Assembly (NCBI GenBank): GCA_052148435.1
Contig: JBKQIF010000041.1
Span: forward strand, 42,386-106,385
DNA from: JBEKYD01 sp052148435
GTDB taxonomy: Bacteria > Acidobacteriota > Terriglobia > Bryobacterales > Bryobacteraceae
Reading direction: 5' to 3'
DNA: 64,000 nucleotides
Below the pieces are notes generated by a model, which saw nothing but the letters and a program-made list of their open reading frames with translations, searched no databases and was not told where the DNA came from. The position numbers were made by a program, and so were the translations under genes. Positions 41,891 to 50,937 of this stretch are shown here, one piece after another; positions within the stretch are counted from its first letter, which is position 1, and every line of letters begins with the position of its first letter.

Positions 41891-42918
41891 TTCAGGAAAT
41901 CCCGGCTCACGTAGGAGCCATGTATCTTCTGATGGCAGATGGTGCAGTTCCGGAAGCGGGGATTGCGCAGGTCGTGAAACGCCGGGGGAACAGTGCCGAT
42001 GGTTCCGTTTGCCGCCGCCGTGGGCTGCGCCAGGTTGGCGTGGCATTCCAGACAGACGAAGTACACCTGCGCGCGGGTCAGCATACGCGGATTGGCCGAG
42101 CCGTGGGGTTCGTGGCAGGCGGTGCATCCTTCCAGTTGTACCGGCGCGTGCGCGAAAGTGAACGGCCCGCGTTTGTCCCCGTGGCACTTCACGCATGCCG
42201 GTTCGTTGGCCTCCACCAACTGGAGGCTGTGGGGCAGGATCGTGCCGTGCGGGTTATGGCAATCCACGCAACTCATGGCGGCCTCCGGCAGGCGATGCTT
42301 GTACGGCCGCTGGAAGCTGGCCCACACGTCCTGGTGGCAATTGGCGCACAGGCGGTTGATGTCGGCCGGTTTGCGCGCCACCATGCCGTTGGGGCCGTTC
42401 TTATGAATGGCGTGGCAGGAGATGCAGCTCACCTGATTCTTAGCATGGCTGCCATTGATGCGGCCGGCGTGGGTGGGCTGATTCAAATGGCAGGAAAGGC
42501 AGATCCGGTCGGCCTCCGCGGCGGTCAGCTTGGCCGGATTGCGGATGTCGGCCGCGTTCATGGATTCTTCGTGTTTGCTGGCGGGACCGTGGCAGGCTTC
42601 GCAGGCCTCGTTCGCGTGCTTGTATTTCTTGTCGGTATCCACCAGACGATGGGGGTTCTTTTGAAAGGCCTTGGCCAGGTCTTCGTGACACGCGGCGCAG
42701 GTTTCCGAGCCCATGTATTCAAGCTTGGCGGGAGTTTGGGGAGCGGCGGGCCTGGCGTCAGGCTTGGAATCCGCCTGGGCCCGGGCGCTCCCCGAAGCAA
42801 TCGTCACCCACCCGACCGCCGCCGCAACAATCGCCCGCCCCAGCGCGCGAAAGCGACGGTTGACGGACAGGGCGGGCCACTTCGCAGTGCGCACTTGCGG
42901 TCGATGCATGACGGTCAC
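41887..42918 (-). CDS. DmsE/MtrA-family decahaem cytochrome c
   Basis: 343 aa. N-terminal leader with a hydrophobic segment (residues about 28-48) ending SARAQA. Ten CxxCH sites: CAACH, CEACH, CLSCH, CISCH, CANCH, CVDCH, CVKCH, CTACH, CLECH, CTICH. The spacing and recurring HNPHG / HEPHG / HAIHK motifs match DmsE/MtrA/PioA, the periplasmic decahaem that lies inside an outer-membrane porin. The start YMGSETCAACHEDL is the usual first haem. Twelve bases after the second decahaem gene and overlapping the barrel gene. Confidence 0.93.
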   Translation of the reverse strand: MTVMHRPQVRTAKWPALSVNRRFRALGRAIVAAAVGWVTIASGSARAQADSKPDARPAAPQTPAKLEYMGSETCAACHEDLAKAFQKNPHRLVDTDKKYKHANEACEACHGPASKHEESMNAADIRNPAKLTAAEADRICLSCHLNQPTHAGRINGSHAKNQVSCISCHAIHKNGPNGMVARKPADINRLCANCHQDVWASFQRPYKHRLPEAAMSCVDCHNPHGTILPHSLQLVEANEPACVKCHGDKRGPFTFAHAPVQLEGCTACHEPHGSANPRMLTRAQVYFVCLECHANLAQPTAAANGTIGTVPPAFHDLRNPRFRNCTICHQKIHGSYVSRDFLK

Positions 42919-42930
42919 CTGTAATAACGA

Positions 42931-45147
42931 TTATTGACCGGCGTGAACCTGCGTAGCGTCATAAGCGGCGCCGGTTGCGTGACAGACGGTGCAGGCTTCA
43001 CCGAACTGCGTACTGGTGTTGGCCTTTGCGTGGGCGACGGAGCCGGCGTCCACGTGGCAAGCCGTGCATGCCGAAGTGGTGGCCGGGTCCGGGTTAATCG
43101 GACCCTGCGGGTCGGTCACGGCGTTCTTGCCAACGGGCAAGACCGCTTCCGAGCCGCCGGTGTGGCACATGTAGCACTCGGCGGTATCCTGAACCGAGCC
43201 GCTGGGACCCATCGCCGGATAGCGGACGCCAGTGTTGGGAATCGAGGCCGGAACCGAAGCGTACGCAGCCCCAAAGTCGTTCTCGCTCCCGCCGTGACCC
43301 ACGATGATGTAGTCCGTGTTGTACTCGGCTTCCAGGTTCTCGCCGGTGTGGATCTTATGAACCATCATCGCGAAATTGATCCCCTGGTTGGGCAACGATC
43401 TTTGCGACACTACCGTAGCCGAAGGACGCGTGCTGGAGTCGGTATTGCTCGGGTTATGGCAGAGCACGCAATACTGCACGTTATTGCGGAGATCGCCGTG
43501 CACTTCCAGGTAGGAGTGACAGGCGTTGCAGTTGGCCATCAATACGATGGTGCGGCGCGGCGCGATCGGCGTGCCATCCACCGAGAAGTTGATGACCTGG
43601 TTGGTGCCGGCGTAATTGGTGGTGGTGGATTGCGGGGTGCCCGCGAACAGCGTGGCGGAGAGACGGCCCTCGATACCGATGCTATACGTCCCTGTAGCCT
43701 TCGCCGGAACGGCGTGCGTGAAAGTGTATTGGCAGGTGCCGTCGGGGGTGCAGGACGCGCCAGTGACCGACTCGGTCACGTAACCGGGAGTGCCGGTGGT
43801 GTCCGGGCCGAAGCTGGTGTAGCCGTAATCGCTGGTCGGGCCCGCCATGGTCAGCGAAAGAGAGTTGCTGCCGGTGGTGAAATTGCTCATGGGAATGCCG
43901 GCGCCGGCACTGTTGCGAACCGTGAAGGTGACGGTAGGCGTGTTCCCGGCCGTGCCGTTGGTCACGCTGACCAGGCCGAAGACGAGGCCGCCGAGCTCGG
44001 GCGCCTGGTCGGCTATGGTGTGCGCGCCGACGATGGAGGCGTCGAACGACGCCGTGCCTTGCGGAATGTGGCAGGTGGCGCATTGCGTGTCGCTGGCCTC
44101 CGCACCGCCGGGATGGTTGGCGCCGGTGGCGAAGTTGATGTTGTCATGACAGGAGCCGCATGCGGCGGCGCCGGGGGTGGTCATCCACACGTTGGTCTGC
44201 GCCGCCCCGTTCTTGGGGTTGTGGCAGGTCTGGCAGCGCTCAATGTTAGCGGGATACTCCACCGTGGACCAGTCGTTCACCGAATTCAAATGGCCGACGA
44301 TCTGGTAGGGCGTGCCGGCTATAACGCTGGGGAGCGAGCTGCCCATGTGGATCATGTGGATGAAAACCTTCATATCCAGGCTGTTGCCGGTGTTCGGATC
44401 GACGGTTTGCGGCTGATGGCAAATAATGCAGACGCCCACGCTGCGGCGCGTTCCGCCGTGCGCGGCCAGACCGTTGGTGCTGGTCGCGGTGATGGCGCTT
44501 CCGTGGCAGGAGTCGCAATCGGCGTTACGCACTACGTCGCGCGGGGTCGGGCTGCCGTTCCCGGATGGAATGAAGTCGTAGAAAGTATCGGCGTAATCGG
44601 TGCCGAGGTCGAACTGCGTCAGGTTGCGTGAACCGTAAATACCGATTCTGGTGGTGGCATTGGGATTGAAGCCGCTGGGCGCCTTGGTCTTGAAGGTATA
44701 AATATACTCACCCTGGGCGACGGTGGTGGTAGTGCCGCCGGAATCGGAGGTTGCCTGCGTGGCCGTGGCGGAACTGTTGGCTGCGGTGACGCTATGTGTA
44801 ATATAGGATGCGAACTGCGCCTGGCCGGAGGGAATGTAAGCCGCCAGGAAGCTGAGCGAAATCGCCCCGGGGGTAACGGTGCCGGCGGAATCGAGCGCCG
44901 CTCCGTTGGGGTCGGCAACCTTGTAATCGACGCTGATGGTGCCGTCGTTGCCAATTTTGGCCGAAACCACGCTGACCACCAGCCCGGGCTGGACATAGTC
45001 GACCAGGTCTGCACTGGCGTAATAGGCTTTGTCGTGAACCGTCAAAGCCGGTTTGCGGTCGGCGGCCGCTACCAGAGCGGCTCCGGCGACAAGGAGGACC
45101 ACCAGGAGAAGACCGGCGATGGCCCGTGCTTTTGAAAAATTCCGCAT
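42931..45147 (-). CDS. OmcA/MtrC-family decahaem cytochrome c, paralogue 2
   Basis: 738 aa. Signal peptide (AGLLLVVLLVAGAALVAAAD). Ten CxxCH sites in two groups of five separated by Ig-like beta domains: CDSCH, CIICH, CQTCH, CGSCH, CATCH, then CNACH, CVLCH, CYMCH, CTACH, CTVCH. TPRDVVRNADCDSCHG, GVCIICHQPQ and FAMMVHKIHTGEN are hallmark OmcA/MtrC text. These proteins sit on the cell surface and pass electrons to minerals, humics or partner cells. No lipobox Cys was seen at the leader end, unlike Shewanella MtrC. About half the residues align with its neighbour at 45225. Confidence 0.93.
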   Translation of the reverse strand: MRNFSKARAIAGLLLVVLLVAGAALVAAADRKPALTVHDKAYYASADLVDYVQPGLVVSVVSAKIGNDGTISVDYKVADPNGAALDSAGTVTPGAISLSFLAAYIPSGQAQFASYITHSVTAANSSATATQATSDSGGTTTTVAQGEYIYTFKTKAPSGFNPNATTRIGIYGSRNLTQFDLGTDYADTFYDFIPSGNGSPTPRDVVRNADCDSCHGSAITATSTNGLAAHGGTRRSVGVCIICHQPQTVDPNTGNSLDMKVFIHMIHMGSSLPSVIAGTPYQIVGHLNSVNDWSTVEYPANIERCQTCHNPKNGAAQTNVWMTTPGAAACGSCHDNINFATGANHPGGAEASDTQCATCHIPQGTASFDASIVGAHTIADQAPELGGLVFGLVSVTNGTAGNTPTVTFTVRNSAGAGIPMSNFTTGSNSLSLTMAGPTSDYGYTSFGPDTTGTPGYVTESVTGASCTPDGTCQYTFTHAVPAKATGTYSIGIEGRLSATLFAGTPQSTTTNYAGTNQVINFSVDGTPIAPRRTIVLMANCNACHSYLEVHGDLRNNVQYCVLCHNPSNTDSSTRPSATVVSQRSLPNQGINFAMMVHKIHTGENLEAEYNTDYIIVGHGGSENDFGAAYASVPASIPNTGVRYPAMGPSGSVQDTAECYMCHTGGSEAVLPVGKNAVTDPQGPINPDPATTSACTACHVDAGSVAHAKANTSTQFGEACTVCHATGAAYDATQVHAGQ

Positions 45148-45224
45148 GACTCAAATCTCCGTATGAAAACCTGTGGGTCGCCCGAAGCGGCCGCGAGGGG
45201 GCACGGCCGCTTCGGGCGATCAGG

Positions 45225-47390
45225 CTACTGGCCGGCGTGCACCTGGGTCGCGCTAAAGGGCGCACCCGTTCCGTGGCACACATCGCAGCTTTCACCCAAC
45301 TTGGGATCGGTCTGGGAAACGGCGTGCGCGAATGCCGAAGTATTCAGATGGCATGCGGTGCAAGCCGAGGTAGTGGCCGGCGAGGGGTTCAGCAGACCTT
45401 GCGGGTCGGTCACCGGGTTCTTACCGATGGGCAGAATGGCCTCCGCGCCGTTGGTATGGCACATTTCGCAAACGGCGGTGTCCTGGGCAGATCCGGTGGG
45501 CGAGAAGACCGGGAAGAGGACGCCGGTGTTGGGGATCTTAGCCGGGACCGTAGCGAACGCAGCGCCAAAGGAGTTGTGGCTTCCGCCGAAGCCCACGATG
45601 ATGTAGTCCTGGCCAAAATTGGTTTCCAGGTTCGCGCCGGTGTGGATCTTGTGAACCATCATGGCGAAGTTGATTCCTTGGGGCGGCAGGGCTTTGTCCG
45701 CGGCCACGGTAGCGGTAGCCCGCGTGGAAGCGTCGGTGTCATACGGGTTATGGCAGAACACGCAGTATTCCACGTTGTTCCGCAGCGATCCGTGCAGTTC
45801 CAGCTTGTAGTGGCACTGGTTGCAGTTGGCGAGCGCGACTGGGGCGCGGCGCGCGGTGACGGGAGAGCCGTCGACGGAGAAGTAGATCACCTGGTTGAGG
45901 CCGGCGTAGTTGGTGGTTGTAGCCACGACGGTACCGGGCTGGAGAGTGATACTGGCGCGCCCTTCGATGCCGATGGCGTAGGTTCCGGTGGCGCCGGCTG
46001 GGATCGAGTGAGTGAAGGTGTAGGTGCAAGTGCCACCGCTGCAGGATGCTCCCGAAACGCTTTCGTTGACGTAGCCGGGAGTGGTGACGCCCGAACCGAA
46101 GCTGACGGCGCCGTAATCGGTGGTGGGGCCGGTCATGGTCATCGAGATGCTGGTGAACGTGCTCATCGGGATGGCGTTACCGCTGTTGTCCTTGGCCGTG
46201 AAGGTGACCGTGGGGGCCTTACCCGGCGCGCCGTTGGCGACGCTCACCAGGGTGAAGTTGATGCCCGGAACGCTGGTCGAGTCCTCCGCTACCACGTGTG
46301 CGCCCTCGATGGAAGCGTCGAAATCGGTTGTCTCCTGCGGAACGTGGCAGGTGGAGCACTGGGAATCGTTGTACTGGGGCAGGTTCACGTGGTTTGCGCC
46401 GGTGGCGAAGTTCACGGTGTCGTGGCAGGAACCGCAGGCCGCGCGCGACGGATTGGTATTCCAGTTGGACGCCTGCGTCGCGCCGCTGACGGAGGTGGGC
46501 TGGTGGCAGACCGCGCAACGTTGAATGTTGGAGGGCATCACCACTGTGGACCAGGTGCTGGAGCCGAGCGCGTAGGGGGTGCCGGCGACGACCGTAGGCA
46601 GCGAACTGCCCATGTGGATCTGGTGGATGAAAACCTTCATGTCCACCGAGTTCCCGTTGGTATCGTATATTTGCGGCTGGTGGCACTGAACGCACAAGCT
46701 GACGTCGCGCCGTGAGCCACCGTGGAAAGCCAACGTGCTATGGCATTGGTTGCAAGAGGAAGTGCGGATAATATCCCGCGTCACCGTGACTTTGCTGCCG
46801 TTGGGCACGAAGTCGAAAGTGGTGTCGGCGTAGCTGGTACCGAGGTCCCATTGCGTCAGATTGCGCGAGCCGTAGATGCCGAGGCGGTGCGTCACGGTGG
46901 CGTTGAAAGTGGTAGGCACCTTGTTGCCAAAGGTATAGATGTACTCGCCCATGGCTACCGTTGCCGTGGTTCCACCCGAATCGGCGCTCGGGTGGACGGC
47001 GACGAATCCGGTGGTGGCATTGGTAGACGACGAGGTGAAGTAGTCCGTGAAATAGGTGGTGCCGGGGGCAATATAGGTAAGGATAAACCTCGGCGAAACC
47101 GCACCCGGAGTCAAAACGCCGTTTAAGTCGAGGGCGTTGCCGGCCGAGTCCGTGATTTTATAGTCCACCGCAACCGTGCCACTGGCCGAGATCGAGGTGG
47201 AAACTACGTTGAACACCAAGCCGGGCTGGACGTATTCGATTACCGCCGGGTCGGCGTAAAACGCCTTGTCATGAGGCGTGAAGTTGTAGTTGGTTTTCTT
47301 GGCCGCGCTCAAAAGAAAGGCCGACCCGATAATCGCCGCTGCGACCAGGGCATACCGTATCGTCGAGGATACTGAAGAAGGAGTCCGCAT
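45225..47390 (-). CDS. OmcA/MtrC-family decahaem cytochrome c, paralogue 1
   Basis: 721 aa from ATG 47390 (MRTPSSVSSTIRYALVAAAI), chosen because GGAG lies nine bases upstream; the frame extends 14 codons further. Ten CxxCH sites: CNQCH, CVQCH, CAVCH, CGSCH, CSTCH, then CNQCH, CVFCH, CEMCH, CTACH, CDVCH, arranged as in its neighbour. INFAMMVHKIHTGANLETNF and RDVSLCVQCHQPQ are shared. It is the first gene of the electron-transfer block and has the longest upstream space, so the main promoter probably lies there. It is probably exposed at the surface. Confidence 0.93.
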   Translation of the reverse strand: MRTPSSVSSTIRYALVAAAIIGSAFLLSAAKKTNYNFTPHDKAFYADPAVIEYVQPGLVFNVVSTSISASGTVAVDYKITDSAGNALDLNGVLTPGAVSPRFILTYIAPGTTYFTDYFTSSSTNATTGFVAVHPSADSGGTTATVAMGEYIYTFGNKVPTTFNATVTHRLGIYGSRNLTQWDLGTSYADTTFDFVPNGSKVTVTRDIIRTSSCNQCHSTLAFHGGSRRDVSLCVQCHQPQIYDTNGNSVDMKVFIHQIHMGSSLPTVVAGTPYALGSSTWSTVVMPSNIQRCAVCHQPTSVSGATQASNWNTNPSRAACGSCHDTVNFATGANHVNLPQYNDSQCSTCHVPQETTDFDASIEGAHVVAEDSTSVPGINFTLVSVANGAPGKAPTVTFTAKDNSGNAIPMSTFTSISMTMTGPTTDYGAVSFGSGVTTPGYVNESVSGASCSGGTCTYTFTHSIPAGATGTYAIGIEGRASITLQPGTVVATTTNYAGLNQVIYFSVDGSPVTARRAPVALANCNQCHYKLELHGSLRNNVEYCVFCHNPYDTDASTRATATVAADKALPPQGINFAMMVHKIHTGANLETNFGQDYIIVGFGGSHNSFGAAFATVPAKIPNTGVLFPVFSPTGSAQDTAVCEMCHTNGAEAILPIGKNPVTDPQGLLNPSPATTSACTACHLNTSAFAHAVSQTDPKLGESCDVCHGTGAPFSATQVHAGQ

Positions 47391-47978
47391 GCGCTTGTTC
47401 TCCGCTAAATTGAACCCAGAATTCTTGTGCACCGCCAGCGCTGGGAGACAACCCAGCCAGGACGATGAACGCTACCGAGCCAATCACCGTCTGCATGTGT
47501 AGGACCATAACTTCAGATATAGTGATTGGAGATCCCAAACCCTTTTATTATCATCTTGTCGCAAAATTCAGCGCTTTTTTTCCCAAACCGGCGCGCTGGT
47601 TCTGCCTGGGTCAAAAACAAGGCATCGTTGGGTCAAATGCTGGGTGAAATGGCGCTGAGGTTTCACCACCTGGCGGTGGAGTATGGGGTTCAGGGGAAGG
47701 GTCACCGCGGCGAGGATTGACCGGCGGCAAGCTCTCAGCTTTCGGCGAGTGGCCGGTTTGGTGTGGCTGCCGGCTTCGAGCTGGGTTTGTCACCGTATTT
47801 ACACATCATTTACACATCCGAGTGCGTAGTTTCAGGCGGTTCTAGTAATTACCAGTGACGGTACCAGAAAAAACTGTAAAAAACATAAGATTTTTCTTGC
47901 AGAGACAAGGATGCTGCGGCTATACTGGCCATTGATTTTCTAAAATACCCTATATCGGTACTAGGACAAATCAGTACA
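47391..47978. other. long AT-richer intergenic region upstream of the cytochrome block
   Basis: 588 bases between the first decahaem gene and a small plus-strand frame. It contains short AT-rich stretches (near 47545-47585 and 47850-47960), and a direct repeat tttacacatcatttacacat near 47798. It should hold the promoter of the minus-strand cytochrome genes. A minus-strand frame near 47500 begins with a signal-peptide-like run (VIGSVAFIVLAGLSPSAGGA) but overlaps the decahaem gene, so I do not call it. Confidence 0.4.
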
Positions 47979-48191
47979 ATGACGAATCCAATCGTGATTC
48001 CTTCGGCCTTTTCGGCAGACAGAACGCGCTTACTATTGACGAATGTTATTCGCCAACGAGCACTGGATCGGCTGTATCAACGGCGGACAGCAGTAGACGA
48101 TCTTATTCGCTCTCTGGAAGACTACCAGCGGATCCGAGAAGTCCGGTTTGCCAGTGGTACGCCGCTCATCGCTTTGGAGAAAAGGAAGTAA
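47979..48191 (+). CDS. small basic protein of unknown function
   Basis: 70 aa. Helical and charged (RTRLLLTNVIRQRALDRLYQ, then RRTAVDDLIRSLEDYQRIRE), with no membrane segment. It has no good ribosome site, but its composition looks coding. Its 3' end overlaps the end of the response-regulator gene by 26 bases. Unknown family; it could be chance. Confidence 0.35.
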   Translation: MTNPIVIPSAFSADRTRLLLTNVIRQRALDRLYQRRTAVDDLIRSLEDYQRIREVRFASGTPLIALEKRK

Positions 48192-48831
48192 GTTTGCGCT
48201 CGATGGCGAATTTTACCAGGCTCACCAGGTCGCGGACCTGAAGTTTGCGCATCAGACTGGCGCGGTAGGTGTCCACGGTTTTCGGGCTGATTTGTAGGAG
48301 GTCTGCGATATCCTTAGCTCGCAAGCCATTGACCAGATGGGTGAATACCTCCAGTTCGCGCGGACTGAGCGCTGCCAGGGGGTCTTCCTGCGCGGCAGCC
48401 GCAGCGCGGGTAAAGATGCCTACGCCCCGCAACAGGGGCGAAACGTAAATTCCTCCGTCTCGCACAAAGGAAATGGCATCAATGAGATGGCGCTTGGGAC
48501 CATCCTTGAGGATATAGGCGTCGGCCCCCGCGCGCAGGGCTTCCAATACCCGCTGGTCTTCGCGGCTGATGGAGAGAATCATGAGCTTGGCGCCCGACCC
48601 GCCGGCTTTCAGTTGCCGGATCGCGTCAATCCCCGTGAGTTTCGGCATTTCGAGGTCGAGAATCGCCAGGTTCGGCTTGAGACTCATGACCATGTCCACG
48701 GCCGCCGCGCCGTCCGCGCACTGGCCCAGGATCCGCAACCCGTTCTCCTCGCAGATCAAGGCGAAGCCCTCGCGCACGATCTCGTGGTCGTCGGCCAGCA
48801 CGACGGTTACATTATTGTAAATCTGCTGCAT
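48166..48831 (-). CDS. NarL/FixJ-type response regulator
   Basis: 221 aa. Receiver domain with the acidic pair in VVLADDHEIVREG, phospho-acceptor Asp59 in LAILDLEMPKLTG and Lys in AYILKDGPKRHLI. The C-terminal LuxR-type helix-turn-helix reads LSPRELEVFTHLVNGLRAKD, IADLLQISPKTVDTYRASLM. CGGAGAC lies two bases before the ATG. It follows its kinase gene by 36 bases. Targets are unknown; the neighbouring cytochrome block is a natural candidate, on position only. Confidence 0.93.
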   Translation of the reverse strand: MQQIYNNVTVVLADDHEIVREGFALICEENGLRILGQCADGAAAVDMVMSLKPNLAILDLEMPKLTGIDAIRQLKAGGSGAKLMILSISREDQRVLEALRAGADAYILKDGPKRHLIDAISFVRDGGIYVSPLLRGVGIFTRAAAAAQEDPLAALSPRELEVFTHLVNGLRAKDIADLLQISPKTVDTYRASLMRKLQVRDLVSLVKFAIERKLTSFSPKR

Positions 48832-48867
48832 TTGTCTCCGGGTAGCCTTTCGTTCCGATTTCGCAGC

Positions 48868-49893
48868 TCATTCGGGTTCCTTAGGTTCGAAGGGCGCCGC
48901 CGCCATCAGGCTGGTACCCGACGGACCGCTTTCGACGCGCAGGGTGGCCCCGGCGGCCGCGGCTTCTTCCCGCAACGAGCGCAAGCCCAGGCCGGCGCCG
49001 ATATCGGCGGGCGCATCCCATATGGAGTCCACGTCGAACCCGCCGCCGTTGTCCCATACGGTGAGATGCAGCCTGTCTTCGGACTCGGTCAGGCTCAGCC
49101 GCGCGGCGGTGGCTCGCGAATGGCGCACCAGGTTCGAGATTGCCTCCTGTGCGGCGCGGTAAAGCAGGGCCTTGATCTCCGGCTCCGGGTCGCGGGAGAG
49201 CGAAGGGATGGTTGCGGTGGCGGCGAACTTCTCCGGCACGCCGCTCGAGGCCCACATTTGCCGCAGCGCATCTTCCAGGGTAAGGCGTTGCCACACCGGC
49301 GGATGCAGGCGGCGCGAAACCGCCCGCACCTGTTCGAGGGCGTCGCCGGCCAGCAGCGAAATGCGGTCCAGGGCTTGTTGGGCGGCGGGCGGCGGGTCGG
49401 GGATCGCGGTGGCGATTGTATCGAGCTGCAGGCCAATGGCAGCCAGCAATTGGCCAACTCCGGTGTGCAACTCACGCCCCAGGCGTTGCCGCTCCCGCTC
49501 CACGTGCTGAATCAATTGCCCCGCACCGGCGCGGCCGCGCCCCCGTTTCACCCGGTCGGCAATATTCCGCTCCGCCTGCTGCAAGTGAAAGTAGTGCCCC
49601 AGAAGCCGGCCTTCCAGATGGCGCAGAGCGAAGGCAGCCGGATGGGCGGCGGTTTCCGGCTTTGGGAGCGGCTGCAACCCCAGCCAGACGCGCTGAGGCA
49701 AATCGAGCAGGCACGTCACGGTCCACCGAGCCGCGCCCGCCGTGAGGGCGTCGGCCAAGCCGGCCCGGGCTCCCAGCACGCTATTGGCGCGCGCGCTCTG
49801 CCACAGAATGCACCCAAGACGGTCGCATTCCGTGAAGACTGGCAAGGTCGGCGGTTGGTCGACGGCGGCATCGGATTCCGCGCGAATGTTCAA
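48868..49893 (-). CDS. NarX/DegS-type histidine kinase without obvious membrane segments
   Basis: 341 aa starting with TTG at 49893, supported by AGGAG eight bases upstream. The first 120 residues hold a PAS-like or unknown sensor part (LPVFTECDRLGCILWQSARA). The HisKA_3 box is ERQRLGRELHTGVGQLLAAI with His143. The ATPase domain has AAQEAISNLVRHSRA (N box) and DNGGGFDV, GLGLRSLREEA (G boxes). No transmembrane helix is seen, so the signal is probably cytoplasmic. It is cotranscribed with the response regulator. Confidence 0.9.
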   Translation of the reverse strand: MNIRAESDAAVDQPPTLPVFTECDRLGCILWQSARANSVLGARAGLADALTAGAARWTVTCLLDLPQRVWLGLQPLPKPETAAHPAAFALRHLEGRLLGHYFHLQQAERNIADRVKRGRGRAGAGQLIQHVERERQRLGRELHTGVGQLLAAIGLQLDTIATAIPDPPPAAQQALDRISLLAGDALEQVRAVSRRLHPPVWQRLTLEDALRQMWASSGVPEKFAATATIPSLSRDPEPEIKALLYRAAQEAISNLVRHSRATAARLSLTESEDRLHLTVWDNGGGFDVDSIWDAPADIGAGLGLRSLREEAAAAGATLRVESGPSGTSLMAAAPFEPKEPE

Positions 49894-49965
49894 CCAGAAT
49901 TCTCCTGCGGTAAAGGATCTTGCTTAAATAGAATGGCAGGATCACTAACCTCGGGCAATTCCGTT

Positions 49966-49980
49966 ACGTACCTGGTACGT
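49966..49980. promoter_or_regulatory. palindromic operator candidate
   Basis: acgtacctggtacgt is a perfect 7-base inverted repeat around one base, midway between the divergent kinase and coiled-coil genes. It is a good place for a NarL-type or other dimeric regulator to act on both. No -35/-10 pair was located with certainty. Confidence 0.4.
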
Positions 49981-50039
49981 TACTCACAAACTGTAGTACT
50001 TGCAAGAGATTCCGGAAAAGTATTATAAGAGAATCACGC

Positions 50040-50885
50040 ATGGGACGAACTGTTGATTACCTTCCACGCATCGCGATTTTCGTTGCCGGAATCGCTGCGG
50101 GCGCGATCACTGGGGCTCGCCGGCTTCGAGGGGATGTAGACCCGAAACTGGCTGCGGAGTTAAAGAAGTCTCTGGCTGACCTGGAAACGCGCATGGCCGG
50201 CCAGCACGCCGATACAGCGGGACGTTTCGATCAAGTGGAAGCGCGCCTGGCTGAGCATGACGCCAAGTTCAAGGAAGCGCCGTCCACCGCGGACATTGTA
50301 TCCGCCATGGAGCAACTGCTTTCGAAGGCGATGACTTCCCTCGACGACCGGATGAACAGTCAGGCCGGCTCGATCGAAGTCCTCAAGAGCACCGTGACCC
50401 AGACCGACAGCCTGCTCGAGCGGGTTTTGGAATCGCTCGACTCGCTGCAAGCGGCTCCGGAGGTTTCGGCGCAGTCCACCGCCACGGCTGAAGACAAACA
50501 GGCGTTCGCCAAAATGGTGACCTCGCTCGAGGATCGCTTCGCCAATCGGTTCGATGCCCTGAAGATGTCGGTTGCACAGGCGGCCGAAGAAAAGCAGGCG
50601 TTCACCCAAATGGTGAGCTCGATCGAGGATCGCTTCGCCAATCAGACCAGGGAATTCGATAGCCTGAAGACGTCGGTAGCACAGAAGGAAGACGCCTTGG
50701 CGAAAGTCCTGGCCTCACTCGACCAGCGGGTCGGCTCGCAGGGCCGTTCGCTCGACGCCGTGAAGGCCACCGTTTCGCAGACGGACAGCCTGCTGGAACG
50801 GGTCCTCGAATCCCTGGATTCCATGCAATCGTTCCACGAGCCTAGTTCGTTGGCCGAAGACGCCCTGCTGCACGGCCGGGCATAG
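50040..50885 (+). CDS. membrane-anchored coiled-coil repeat protein
   Basis: 281 aa. N-terminal hydrophobic stretch (RIAIFVAGIAAGAITGA) then almost wholly coiled coil. Two internal repeat types are visible: VTQTDSLLERVLESLDSLQ near residue 119 is repeated as VSQTDSLLERVLESLDSMQ near 243; and KQAFAKMVTSLEDRFANR near 155 is repeated as KQAFTQMVSSIEDRFANQ near 185. The repeats point to growth by internal duplication. A structural or tethering role at the membrane is likely; the family is not recognised. It diverges from the kinase gene. Confidence 0.7.
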   Translation: MGRTVDYLPRIAIFVAGIAAGAITGARRLRGDVDPKLAAELKKSLADLETRMAGQHADTAGRFDQVEARLAEHDAKFKEAPSTADIVSAMEQLLSKAMTSLDDRMNSQAGSIEVLKSTVTQTDSLLERVLESLDSLQAAPEVSAQSTATAEDKQAFAKMVTSLEDRFANRFDALKMSVAQAAEEKQAFTQMVSSIEDRFANQTREFDSLKTSVAQKEDALAKVLASLDQRVGSQGRSLDAVKATVSQTDSLLERVLESLDSMQSFHEPSSLAEDALLHGRA

Positions 50886-50937
50886 ACCGAGCAGCGAGCC
50901 CGCTGCGACTTTTGTAAGATAATCGGGTTTCATATTC

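Noticed and set aside
41891..42196. N-terminal extension of the beta-barrel gene
   Set aside because: Overlaps the decahaem gene; a good signal peptide begins at 41890.
45237..46715. 492-aa plus-strand frame inside the first decahaem gene
   Set aside because: Gly/Arg/Val-rich shadow; the minus strand has ten haem motifs.
47269..47538. Minus-strand frame with signal-peptide-like start (VIGSVAFIVLAGLSPSAGGA)
   Set aside because: Its downstream half overlaps the decahaem N-terminus in another frame, and no family is recognised; probably chance.
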